A stretch of 7,380 nucleotides of DNA. It comes from Pseudomonadota bacterium. GTDB taxonomy: Bacteria; Pseudomonadota; Alphaproteobacteria; Rhizobiales; Hyphomicrobiaceae. Of this stretch, positions 1 through 6,416 are shown piece after piece. Within the stretch, counting starts at the first letter, position 1. Every line of letters begins with the position of its first letter. The notes beneath the pieces are model-generated. The model was not told the origin of the DNA. It ran no database searches and saw only the letters and a list, made by a program, of their open reading frames with translations. The stretch is taken from the NCBI GenBank assembly GCA_023430845.1, contig JAEYYJ010000396.1, positions 1 through 7,380 of the forward strand. The letters are read 5' to 3'. The position numbers and the translations under genes were made by a program.

Positions 1-758
1 TCAAGGCGGGGCTGGTCGTTGCGTGCGATGGCCGCAAGTCGTCGCTGCGTGCTGCGGCCGGGATTGGCGTCGTCGAGCGTCAGTACGCGCAGACAGGCAT
101 CGTCACGCCGGTGCACCACGAGTGGCCTCACGGCGGGCGCGCCGTTCAGCATTTTCTACCGGCTGGGCCGTTCGCGATCCTCCCGCTGACGGGCAACCGT
201 TCGTGCGTCACATGGAGCGAGGGCGAAGGCGAGGCAGCGCGCATATTGGCGCTGGATGATGCGGGTTTTCTCGGCGAGCTCGAGAAGCGCTTCGGGCATC
301 GGCTCGGCGCGCTGGAGTTGGCCGGACCGCGCGGAAGCTGGCCGCTTGCGATGCATCTTGCTCGCGAGCTGATCGCACCACGTTTCGCACTCGTTGGAGA
401 TGCGGTGCGTGGTGTGCATCCCATTGCCGGGCAGGGGCTCAATCTCGGCCTGCGCGACGTTGCAGCCCTAAGTGAGTGCCTCGTCGACGCCGTGCGTGTC
501 GGCCTCGATGTCGGCGATGCGACGGCGCTCGAGCGCTACGCCCGCTGGCGGCGCTTCGATGGTGCGGCGTCGGCTGCGGCGTTCAGTGCGCTCAACGCGC
601 TTTTCTCGCAGGATAATGCGCTGCTGCGTTCGGTGCGCGATGCGGGGCTGGGCGTTGTCGATCGCCTGCCCGGGCTAAAGCGTGCGCTGGTGAGCGAGGC
701 ATCCGGCTTAACTGGCGAAGTGCCGAAGCTGCTGAAGGGCGAAGTATTAGCAGTCTGA
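1..758 (+). CDS. UbiH/UbiF/COQ6-family FAD-dependent ubiquinone hydroxylase, 5' end missing
   Basis: This is the C-terminal part of a flavin monooxygenase that hydroxylates the aromatic ring of ubiquinone precursors, normally peripheral to the inner membrane. The reading frame is open from base 3 (bases 1-2 finish a cut codon) and gives about 251 residues. Family members are near 400, so roughly 150 N-terminal residues, including the first FAD-binding GxGxxG, lie upstream. Two family signatures are visible. One is the DG motif (VVACDGRKSSLR, first codons of the window). The other is the second FAD/ribityl motif GDAVRGVHPIAGQGLNLGLRD, around bases 393-458, which is typical of the UbiH/UbiF/VisC/COQ6 group. 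An internal ATG at 111 is not the start, because homology runs through it. Which ring position it hydroxylates (UbiH-, UbiF- or alphaproteobacterial UbiL-like) cannot be told from this fragment. It converges on the MFS gene with a single base between the stops. Confidence 0.9.
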   Translation, partial: KAGLVVACDGRKSSLRAAAGIGVVERQYAQTGIVTPVHHEWPHGGRAVQHFLPAGPFAILPLTGNRSCVTWSEGEGEAARILALDDAGFLGELEKRFGHRLGALELAGPRGSWPLAMHLARELIAPRFALVGDAVRGVHPIAGQGLNLGLRDVAALSECLVDAVRVGLDVGDATALERYARWRRFDGAASAAAFSALNALFSQDNALLRSVRDAGLGVVDRLPGLKRALVSEASGLTGEVPKLLKGEVLAV

Positions 759-759
759 T

Positions 760-2049
760 TTATTGCTCATCCAGCGGCCGGCAGTATGTCTCGCGCATCG
801 CGAGCGAGCAGATGAAGCCGATCACGCAGCCGACGATGATGGCGCTCAGTGCGATGCGATAGGCGCCGGGATCATAGAGACGCGCGCCCGCAGCCATCTC
901 GCCCTTCCAGTTGAGGTCGAGCAGCCAGCCCAGCAGCGGTTGGAAAAGTGCGCCGGCGCCGGTGACGAGGCCGTTCACGACTCCGATGGCCGTTGCGCTG
1001 AGGGCCGGCGGATTGTTCTCGCGCGCGGCGGCGAAGCCCGTGATCTGTGACGCGCCGCCAAAGCCGCAGAGGAAGCAGAGCGCCATGAGCGTCGGGACGG
1101 AGAGGCCCGGAACGTAGAGCATGGCCGACATTGTGACGGTACAGAGCACCAGCCCGAGCATCAGCGGCGCACGGCGGCGGCCGATGTGATCCGAGGCCCA
1201 GCCGATCAGCGGCGCGCCAGCGGCCCAGCCCAGGAACATCATGGACGTGATGGAAGCTGCAGCCGTCCGGTCGATTCCGAGCGTCGACACGAAGTATGGC
1301 ACACCCCATAGGCCCGAGAATCCGAGCAGCGGTCCCGTCGTGCCGAGACCCGCAATGGCGATGAGCCAAATCTGGCGATTGCGCGCGACATGCCCAAGAC
1401 CGGAGAACACGGGAGTCCGGGTTCGTGCGGCCTGTGGTCGGTCCCGCACCGTCGCCCACGCGGCGCAGGCAATGGCGAGGCCTCCGACGGCCAACGCGAG
1501 CACGGCACCGCGCCAGTCGAGCGCTTCGATGACGAGTCGAAAGGGGGCCTGACCAAACACGCCGCCCATCATGCCCATCATCATCGCCAGTCCGGAAAGA
1601 AGCGCGAAACGCTGGGCAGGAAACCAGAGGCCCGCCACGGCCATGGCGCCGACCAGGCTGAAAGCCGCCGCTGCACCGATCACGAAACGGCCGATGGCGA
1701 CGCCCGTGATGCCACTGCTGAGCGCGAAGATCACGCAGCCGACGCTGCACATCAGGGCGGCAGTCGTCATCAGGCGACGGGGCCCGAACCGGTCCAGCAG
1801 CATCCCGACGGGGACCTGCATGCCGGCATAACCATAGAAATAGACTGCCGAGAGATTGCCGATGACGGCGCCGCCGACCGCAAGGTCGCGCATCATCTCG
1901 TCGATCATGACGCTGGGCGAGACCCGCAAAATCCAGGCGTAAAAGAAGAACAGCGCACCCTTGGCCCAGCCTAGAAGATGCAGCATCGGCAAAGTGCTGG
2001 CCCCCAGGAACTGCTCCCCGCCCGACAATTCGGTCCGAAGGCTGCTCAT
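760..2049 (-). CDS. MFS transporter, substrate unknown
   Basis: This is a 429-residue major facilitator superfamily permease of the inner membrane, normal in length for a 12-helix member. The loop 2-3 signature is clear at residues 82-92 (GMLLDRFGPRR), and its half-repeat copy lies at residues 283-293 (GWASDHIGRRR). Hydrophobic segments alternate with short loops, and a hydrophilic central loop spans about 201-225 (VRDRPQAARTRTP), as expected between the two six-helix halves. The ATG at 2049 is the first start after an in-frame TGA 13 codons upstream. I see no good Shine-Dalgarno sequence, and Met22 is a possible alternative start. The sequence gives no substrate; organic anions and metabolites are usual for such proteins, but that is only family knowledge. 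The gene is divergent from the methionine-cluster regulator across a 156-bp spacer, so shared control is possible but unproven. Its stop is one base from the hydroxylase stop. Confidence 0.9.
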   Translation of the reverse strand: MSSLRTELSGGEQFLGASTLPMLHLLGWAKGALFFFYAWILRVSPSVMIDEMMRDLAVGGAVIGNLSAVYFYGYAGMQVPVGMLLDRFGPRRLMTTAALMCSVGCVIFALSSGITGVAIGRFVIGAAAAFSLVGAMAVAGLWFPAQRFALLSGLAMMMGMMGGVFGQAPFRLVIEALDWRGAVLALAVGGLAIACAAWATVRDRPQAARTRTPVFSGLGHVARNRQIWLIAIAGLGTTGPLLGFSGLWGVPYFVSTLGIDRTAAASITSMMFLGWAAGAPLIGWASDHIGRRRAPLMLGLVLCTVTMSAMLYVPGLSVPTLMALCFLCGFGGASQITGFAAARENNPPALSATAIGVVNGLVTGAGALFQPLLGWLLDLNWKGEMAAGARLYDPGAYRIALSAIIVGCVIGFICSLAMRETYCRPLDEQ

Positions 2050-2138
2050 TGTGTGTCTGCACGGTGCGCGGCGTTGCTCACGAGGTCAACGTCCGGCTCC
2101 GGGGGGCCGCTCTGCGCAGCCACGGGACTCGCATCGAC

Positions 2139-2166
2139 TTGACACATAAAGATATCTTTATATGAT
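2139..2166 (+). promoter_or_regulatory. sigma70-type promoter of the regulator-metF-metH cluster
   Basis: TTGACA at 2139-2144 and TATGAT at 2161-2166 are separated by 16 bp. This is an exact -35 hexamer and a one-mismatch -10 hexamer in an otherwise G+C-rich spacer. The predicted transcription start is about 2172-2174, leaving a leader of only about 32 nt before the ATG at 2206. That leader contains the ribosome-binding site AAGGGA (2195-2200, 5 nt from the ATG). The leader is too short for any known SAM or SAH riboswitch, so control is more likely by a DNA-binding protein. Promoter activity is inferred from sequence only. Confidence 0.75.
2146..2161. promoter_or_regulatory. perfect 16-bp palindrome, likely operator of the ArsR-type regulator
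   Basis: ATAAAGATATCTTTAT reads identically on both strands. It occupies essentially the whole spacer between the -35 and -10 hexamers, so a bound dimer would block RNA polymerase. ArsR-family winged-helix dimers bind AT-rich inverted repeats of this size, and the gene directly downstream encodes such a regulator, which suggests negative autoregulation of the whole cluster. From memory, operators reported for SahR-type regulators of methionine metabolism in Alphaproteobacteria resemble this palindrome; I cannot check that here. I found no second copy in the window. The divergent MFS gene begins 97 bp away on the other side and might share the site. Confidence 0.75.
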
Positions 2167-2205
2167 TTGCGCGCCTCCGGACCTGGAACCGGAAAAGGGA
2201 CCTGA

Positions 2206-3219
2206 ATGTCGCTGTCCTCGCAAAGCGTCGTCACCATTCTGAAGGCTGCCGCTGAGCCGACGCGGTTGCGCATCTTGTTGCTGCTTGCAACCAGCGAGCT
2301 GAACGTGAAGGACCTCACGCGCATCCTCGGTCAGAGCCAGCCGCGCATCAGCCGCCACTTGAAGCTTCTCGCTGAAGCGGGGCTCATCGAGCGCACGCGC
2401 GAGGGGAGTTGGGCTTACTTCCAGCTCGTCGTTGCCGGTCCGGCCGGGGCGCTATCCCGGCGTCTGCTCGACAGTGTCGACCTCGCCGATACCCAGCTCC
2501 AGCGCGACCGCAATCGCGCCGAGGCAGTAAAGCGCGAGCGGGAGACCGCTGCTCAGGCGTATTTCGAGCAGCACGCCGCACAATGGGACGAGATCCGCTC
2601 GCTGCACGTGACCGAGAACAGCGTCGAGACCGCTATGCGCGCGGCGCTGGGGCCGGGACCGTTCCGTCATTTCGTCGATGCTGGTACGGGTACAGGCCGC
2701 GTGCTGCAGCTCTTCGCCGATCGCTTCGAGCACGGCACGGGCATCGACATCAACCACGCCATGCTCGCCTATGCACGCGCAAAACTGACGGCTGTCGGCG
2801 TCATGAACGCGCGTGTTCGGCATGGTGATCTCTATGACCTCGGTCTCGAGGACGGCAGCGCCGATGCGGTCGCCATCCATCAGGTGCTGCACTTCCTGAG
2901 CGACCCCGCGCAGGCGATCAGCGAAGCCGCGCGCATCCTCGAGCCGGGTGGTCGTCTGCTGATCGTTGATTTCGCCCCACACGAGCTCGAGTTCCTGCGC
3001 GAGACGCAGGCACACGAGCGGCTCGGCTTTCCGCCGGGGCAGGTCGAGCAGTGGCTGCAGGAGGCCGGGTTGAAACTGCTCTCGGTCAACAAGCTCGCGC
3101 CGGATACGCGCGACGCGGACGGAAAGCTCACGGTGATGTTGTGGACGGCGGAGCGCCTGCGCGTGCACGCACACAGCCGCCAAACGGAACGCATATCCAA
3201 AGTAGAGGTTGTGGGGTGA
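2206..3219 (+). CDS. ArsR-family regulator fused to a SAM-dependent methyltransferase domain (SahR-like)
   Basis: This 337-residue two-domain protein probably represses the methionine cluster in response to S-adenosylhomocysteine or SAM. Residues about 5-75 are an ArsR winged helix, with recognition helix near 43-55 (QSQPRISRHLKLL) and wing GSWAYFQL. Residues about 90-140 form a charged helical linker. Residues about 150-290 are a class I methyltransferase fold: motif I VDAGTGTGR (157-165), the acidic residue Asp181 after strand 2, GDLYDLGL (207-214), and LEPGGRLLIVDF (245-256). The metal site ELCVCDL of classical ArsR/SmtB sensors is ELNVKDL here (31-37), and the whole protein has no cysteine. 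This argues against arsenic or metal sensing and against ArsM-type arsenite methylation. The start has RBS AAGGGA 5 nt upstream. The stop overlaps the metF start (TGATG). The domain order and position before metF fit the SahR group of Proteobacteria. Whether the methyltransferase domain is catalytic or only a ligand sensor is unknown. Confidence 0.88.
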   Translation: MSLSSQSVVTILKAAAEPTRLRILLLLATSELNVKDLTRILGQSQPRISRHLKLLAEAGLIERTREGSWAYFQLVVAGPAGALSRRLLDSVDLADTQLQRDRNRAEAVKRERETAAQAYFEQHAAQWDEIRSLHVTENSVETAMRAALGPGPFRHFVDAGTGTGRVLQLFADRFEHGTGIDINHAMLAYARAKLTAVGVMNARVRHGDLYDLGLEDGSADAVAIHQVLHFLSDPAQAISEAARILEPGGRLLIVDFAPHELEFLRETQAHERLGFPPGQVEQWLQEAGLKLLSVNKLAPDTRDADGKLTVMLWTAERLRVHAHSRQTERISKVEVVG

Positions 3220-4157
3220 TGAAGTCAGTTCAGCAATTGCACGAGCGGCGCAGTCGCCTCGTCGGCGACGGCGAGATCACCGTTTCCTTCGAATTCTTCC
3301 CGCCGAAGAGCGAGCGCATGGAGGAGGCGTTGTGGACGTCGATCCGCCGGCTCGAACCCTTGGCGCCGGAATTCGTCTCCGTGACCTACGGCGCGGGTGG
3401 CTCGACGCGCGAGCGTACGCATTCGACCGTGGCCCGCATCGTCAAGGAGACGCAGCTCGATCCGGCCGCGCATCTCACGTGCGTCGGTGCGACGCGCGAG
3501 GAAGTGGACGAGGTCGTGCGCGGCTATTGGGATGCCGGCGTTCGTCGCATTGTCGCGCTGCGCGGTGATCCGGCCGCGGGCGTTGGTGCGCGCTATGAGC
3601 CGCATCCGGGCGGCTATGAGAATACGGCGGATCTCGTGCGCGGCATCAAGGCGATCGGCGCGTTCGATGTGTCGGTGAGTGCCTATCCAGAGAAGCATCC
3701 AGAGAGTGCAACGGTCGCATCGGATCTGGACACACTCAAAGCCAAGATCGATGCCGGTGCCGATCGCGCGATCACGCAGTTCTTCTTCGATAACGCGCAT
3801 TTCCTGCGCTACCTCGAAGCGGCGCGCAAACACGGCATCTGGGCGCCGATCGTACCTGGCATCGTACCGATTCATAACTTCAAGCAGGTTTCGGGTTTCG
3901 CGACGCGGACCGGCGCCAGCGTGCCGGCCTGGCTCGCGCGCCGCTATGAAGGCCTCGATAATGACCCCGCGACGATGCATCTGGTGGCGGCAGCCGTCGC
4001 TGCCGAGCAGGTGCTCGATCTGGTCGACGAAGGCATTCGCCAGTTTCATTTCTACACGCTGAACCGCGCCGACCTCGTCTATGCGATCTGCCATCTGCTC
4101 GGCTTGCGTCCGCAGACGAACGGCGGCGCGCCGGCACTCACCAAAGGTGCAGCATGA
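3219..4157 (+). CDS. metF: 5,10-methylenetetrahydrofolate reductase
   Basis: This cytoplasmic flavoprotein reduces 5,10-methylene-THF to 5-methyl-THF, the methyl donor for methionine synthase. From the ATG at 3219 it is 312 residues, close to the E. coli enzyme (about 296). Family blocks run in order: SFEFFPPK at 23-30 with the catalytic Glu25 (E. coli Glu28), [11 protein letters not shown] at 52-62, AHLTC at 84-88, ALRGD at 113-117 with Asp117 that tunes the flavin (E. coli Asp120), ITQFFFD at 185-191 with folate-contacting Gln187, [11 protein letters not shown] at 213-223, and HFYTLNR at 277-283. The start is set by homology and by an AGAGG ribosome site at 3204-3208. The frame stays open upstream to an ATG at 3051, but those residues overlap the regulator and have no MetF character. 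The start shares one base with the regulator stop, and the stop overlaps the next start as ATGA, so translation is probably coupled along the cluster. Confidence 0.96.
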   Translation: MKSVQQLHERRSRLVGDGEITVSFEFFPPKSERMEEALWTSIRRLEPLAPEFVSVTYGAGGSTRERTHSTVARIVKETQLDPAAHLTCVGATREEVDEVVRGYWDAGVRRIVALRGDPAAGVGARYEPHPGGYENTADLVRGIKAIGAFDVSVSAYPEKHPESATVASDLDTLKAKIDAGADRAITQFFFDNAHFLRYLEAARKHGIWAPIVPGIVPIHNFKQVSGFATRTGASVPAWLARRYEGLDNDPATMHLVAAAVAAEQVLDLVDEGIRQFHFYTLNRADLVYAICHLLGLRPQTNGGAPALTKGAA

Positions 4158-5242
4158 ACGACGCCACGGACAATCTCATCGATGCGCGTGCGCGCAGTGC
4201 CCGCATCAAGGCGCTGCACAAGGCCGCGCGCGAACGCATTCTCATCATCGATGGCGCCATGGGCACCATGATCCAGCAATACAAGCTGGATGAGGCGGCC
4301 TATCGCGGCGCGCGCTTCGCGGACCACTCGAAGGATGTCAAAGGCAACAACGATCTGCTCGTGCTGACGCAGCCGGAGATCATCCAGAAGATCCACGAGG
4401 AGTATCTGGAGGCCGGCGCTGACATTCTCGAGACGAATACGTTCAACGCGCAGCGCATCTCGCTCGCCGATTACGCCATGGAGCCGCTCGCTTACGAAAT
4501 CAATTTCGAGGCGGCGAAGATCGCGCGTGCAGCTGCGGACAAATATTCGACGCCCGAGCGTTCGCGCTGGGTCGCAGGTGCCATCGGGCCTACGAACCGC
4601 ACGGCCTCGATCTCTCCGGATGTGAACAATCCCGGTTTTCGAAATACCTCATTCGACGAGCTGTACGAGGCCTACTCGGAGCAGGTCCGTGGCTTGATCG
4701 ACGGCGGGTCCGATATTCTGATCATCGAGACGATCTTCGATACGCTCAATGCCAAGGCGGCAGGCCTTGCCGTGCTCGACGTCTATGACGAGAAGGGCGT
4801 CGAGCTGCCGATCATGATCTCGGGTACGATCACGGATCGCTCGGGGCGCACGCTCTCAGGGCAGACGGCAGAGGCCTTCTGGTACTCCATGCGGCATCTG
4901 CAGCCGTTCTCGATCGGACTCAATTGCGCACTGGGTGCGGAGATGATGCGGCCGTACATCGCGGAGCTCGCGCACGTCTCGGAAACGCTCGTTTCGGCCT
5001 ATCCAAATGCGGGCCTGCCGAATGCCATGGGCGAGTACGACGAGACGCCGCACGATATGTCCTGCCAGCTCGAACCTTGGGCGCGCGACGGCCTCGTCAA
5101 CATTGTCGGTGGATGCTGCGGCTCGACGCCGGACCACATTCGTCACATCCGCGAGCATGTCGAGAAGTATCCGCCGCGCAAGCCCGCGAAGATCGAGACG
5201 CGGATGCGGCTGTCAGGGCTCGAGCCCTTCGTGCACGGGTAG
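4154..5242 (+). CDS. metH: stand-alone homocysteine-binding module of B12-dependent methionine synthase (MetH N-terminal module)
   Basis: This 362-residue protein matches only the first module of MetH, a zinc TIM barrel that binds and deprotonates homocysteine. Signatures are [11 protein letters not shown] (31-41), [10 protein letters not shown] (90-99), [17 protein letters not shown] (141-157), [14 protein letters not shown] (190-203), [11 protein letters not shown] (255-265) and [14 protein letters not shown] (319-332). The three zinc ligands are Cys258, Cys321 and Cys322, equivalent to E. coli Cys247, Cys310 and Cys311. Full-length MetH is about 1200 residues. Here translation ends after [15 protein letters not shown], exactly at the linker to the pterin-binding module, so folate, cobalamin and reactivation modules are absent. 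Split MetH proteins are known in other Alphaproteobacteria, where the second part is often adjacent; here a GNAT gene follows instead. The other frames downstream show no MetH continuation, so this is a real gene end, not a frameshift. The ATG overlaps the metF stop; AAAGG at 4143-4147 is the ribosome site. A BHMT-like enzyme is less likely given the close MetH match. Confidence 0.93.
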   Translation: MNDATDNLIDARARSARIKALHKAARERILIIDGAMGTMIQQYKLDEAAYRGARFADHSKDVKGNNDLLVLTQPEIIQKIHEEYLEAGADILETNTFNAQRISLADYAMEPLAYEINFEAAKIARAAADKYSTPERSRWVAGAIGPTNRTASISPDVNNPGFRNTSFDELYEAYSEQVRGLIDGGSDILIIETIFDTLNAKAAGLAVLDVYDEKGVELPIMISGTITDRSGRTLSGQTAEAFWYSMRHLQPFSIGLNCALGAEMMRPYIAELAHVSETLVSAYPNAGLPNAMGEYDETPHDMSCQLEPWARDGLVNIVGGCCGSTPDHIRHIREHVEKYPPRKPAKIETRMRLSGLEPFVHG

Positions 5243-5246
5243 GCGT

Positions 5247-5729
5247 GTGATCATCCGCGCAGAGCGGCCGTCCGACTACGCGGCCATCAGGAAAATGCTT
5301 GCCAGTGCATTTGGCGGCGGACAGGAAGCGAGCCTCGTCGAGGCGTTACGCGCGGAAGGCGCGATCAACGTTGCGCTCGTTGCGGAGCTGGATGGGCGCG
5401 TCGGTGGACACGTGATGGTCTCGCGGCTCCGCTCTCCTTTCGGCGGCGTGGCGCTGGCGCCAGTTGCGGTCGAACCCTCGCGGCAGAACCAGGGTATCGG
5501 CTCGGCACTTGTGCGTGAAGCAGTCGATCTTGCGAAAGACGCGGGCGCGCAAATCATGTTCGTGCTCGGCGAGCCCGCGTACTATGGCCGCTTCGGTTTC
5601 TCGACCGAGGCTGCCGCGGCTTTCCAATCGCCATATGCAGGGCCGCACTTCATGGCGTTGGCCCTCACGGATACGCCGGTTGCCGGCGCGGCTGTTTCAT
5701 ACCCGGCAGCATTCGACAAGCTTTCGTGA
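5247..5729 (+). CDS. GNAT-family N-acetyltransferase (YhbS-like)
   Basis: This 160-residue cytoplasmic protein has a single GNAT fold and is expected to transfer an acetyl group from acetyl-CoA to an unknown amine. It opens as MIIRAERPSDYAAIRKML, the usual first strand and helix. Strand 4 and the acetyl-CoA pyrophosphate loop are APVAVEPSRQNQGIGSAL (71-88), with the R/QxxGxG core at about 79-85. LGEPAYYGRFGF (107-118) is characteristic of the YhbS-like subgroup. The GTG at 5247 is chosen because it gives the canonical N-terminus and follows a weak GGGTAGG ribosome site. The frame is open further upstream into metH, but those residues are out-of-frame metH shadow. It starts 4 bp after the metH stop and is probably cotranscribed, although no functional link to methionine is evident. 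It converges on the next gene with 13 bp between stops. Confidence 0.88.
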   Translation: MIIRAERPSDYAAIRKMLASAFGGGQEASLVEALRAEGAINVALVAELDGRVGGHVMVSRLRSPFGGVALAPVAVEPSRQNQGIGSALVREAVDLAKDAGAQIMFVLGEPAYYGRFGFSTEAAAAFQSPYAGPHFMALALTDTPVAGAAVSYPAAFDKLS

Positions 5730-5742
5730 GGCACGCGCCACT

Positions 5743-6345
5743 CTACTTCCCGGCAAACGAGCGGTAGTCATCCACGCTCACGCGCGGGATGACGAAGACC
5801 TTGTCGTCGACGCCGCCTGTGATGTCGAAGGATGAACTTTCGTCATCGGCGCCGCCGCATTCGCTCGAAACACGGATGCGTTCAAGGCGCGCAAGCAACT
5901 CGGCGCCATCCTTGCGCGGCTCGACCGAGATGCCGCCGCCATCGCAATCGACACCACACCAGATGGGCTTGCTGGACACCCGCTGCTGTTCTTCCGGCGG
6001 CATATGAGAGAAGCCGCACTCGCCGCCGGTCTTCGCAACCTCCGGCTTGGCCCTGAGCTTCGCCGCAAAATCGAAAGTGTAGATGTAACGGACGGGCTCG
6101 CCCTTCTCTTCGGGCTCCATGCGCTCGACGCTGACGCAGAGGCCGATGGCCTGGACCTTCTGCTTCGGGCGCGCTTTCAGATGAGCTGCATCATAGCGGC
6201 GTAGAAAGCAGCTCTCGGCCTTGTCCTGCGCCGGGGCCAGCATAAGCAGCCGCTTATCGAAGCCTGGCTGGAGATCGGATTGCGCAGCGGCCGGCGTTGC
6301 AGCGAGCACGGCGAGCGTCGAGAGAGAGCCGACGAGAAGCTTCAT
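5743..6345 (-). CDS. secreted six-cysteine protein of unknown function
   Basis: I do not recognise a named family. The 200-residue product begins with a clear Sec signal peptide: Lys2, a hydrophobic stretch at about 3-17, and a likely cleavage after ATPAAA at residue 21 or near it. There is no lipobox cysteine, so a soluble periplasmic or secreted protein is expected. The mature part has six cysteines (46, 70, 110, 130, 134, 163), an even number compatible with three disulfides, a local CxxxC in KPIWCGVDCDGGG, and a conserved-looking acidic C-terminal half. No transmembrane segment follows the signal peptide. The ATG at 6345 is preceded by a good ribosome site (AGGTG, minus strand 6355-6351, 5 nt spacing). 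That site lies in one arm of an inverted repeat. The gene lies 71 bp downstream of the CoA transferase on the same strand, so it may be read from that transcript or from its own promoter. Confidence 0.8.
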   Translation of the reverse strand: MKLLVGSLSTLAVLAATPAAAQSDLQPGFDKRLLMLAPAQDKAESCFLRRYDAAHLKARPKQKVQAIGLCVSVERMEPEEKGEPVRYIYTFDFAAKLRAKPEVAKTGGECGFSHMPPEEQQRVSSKPIWCGVDCDGGGISVEPRKDGAELLARLERIRVSSECGGADDESSSFDITGGVDDKVFVIPRVSVDDYRSFAGK

Positions 6346-6352
6346 GACTGCA

Positions 6353-6385
6353 CCTGTCGATCCGGGTTTGGGCCAGTTCGACAGG
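6353..6385 (-). promoter_or_regulatory. inverted repeat overlapping the ribosome site of the secreted-protein gene
   Basis: Read on the minus strand, CCTGTCGA (6385-6378) and TCGACAGG (6360-6353) are perfect 8-bp reverse complements separated by 17 nt. The second arm contains the AGG of the AGGTG ribosome-binding site for the gene starting at 6345. A hairpin in the mRNA could therefore hide the site, or the repeat could be a DNA-binding site. No T-run follows on either strand, so it does not look like an intrinsic terminator for the upstream CoA transferase. Any function is inference from position. Confidence 0.45.
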
Positions 6386-6416
6386 AAGCAGGTTAAGTCT
6401 GTCTTACGTATGGCGG

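Noticed and set aside
726..765. Intrinsic terminator between the ubiquinone hydroxylase and MFS genes (CTGCT 729-733 / AGCAG 749-753)
   Set aside because: The stem is 5 bp with a 15-nt loop and has no proper T-run; the genes converge with one base between stops, so bidirectional or Rho-dependent termination is more likely.
872..2062. Long alternative reading frame (396 codons) on the minus strand over the MFS gene
   Set aside because: It is rich in Arg, Gly and Pro, has no membrane or family signature, and is a frame shadow in G+C-rich DNA; the same holds for the long antisense frames over metF (3225-4094) and the regulator (2452-3183).
2167..2205. SAM or SAH riboswitch in the leader of the regulator-metF cluster, including the small repeat TCCGG (2176-2180)/CCGGA (2189-2193)
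   Set aside because: The predicted leader is only about 32 nt, and a 5-bp stem with an 8-nt loop is common by chance in G+C-rich DNA; there is no room for known SAM-II or SAH aptamers.
3051..3218. Longer metF reading frame starting at ATG 3051
   Set aside because: The extra 56 residues overlap the regulator coding sequence, have no MetF homology and read as out-of-frame shadow; ATG 3219 gives the canonical N-terminus with a ribosome site.
2206..3219. Arsenic resistance regulator or ArsM arsenite methyltransferase fusion
   Set aside because: The protein contains no cysteine; both ArsR metal sensing and ArsM catalysis depend on cysteines, and the neighbours are methionine-cycle genes.
5007..5246. 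Longer GNAT reading frame beginning inside metH
   Set aside because: The upstream residues are Arg/Ser-rich shadow of metH; the GNAT fold begins with MIIRAERPSDY at the GTG at 5247.
5240..5330. Possible frameshift or premature stop cutting a full-length metH
   Set aside because: Reading through the TAG and in the other frames gives no MetH pterin-module sequence (expected soon after the linker, VGERTNVTGS-like). Instead a well-formed GNAT protein starts 4 bp later.
5722..5750. Terminator between the GNAT gene and the secreted-protein gene
   Set aside because: Only a 3-bp GGC/GCC pairing around a 4-nt loop and no T-run in the 13-bp gap.
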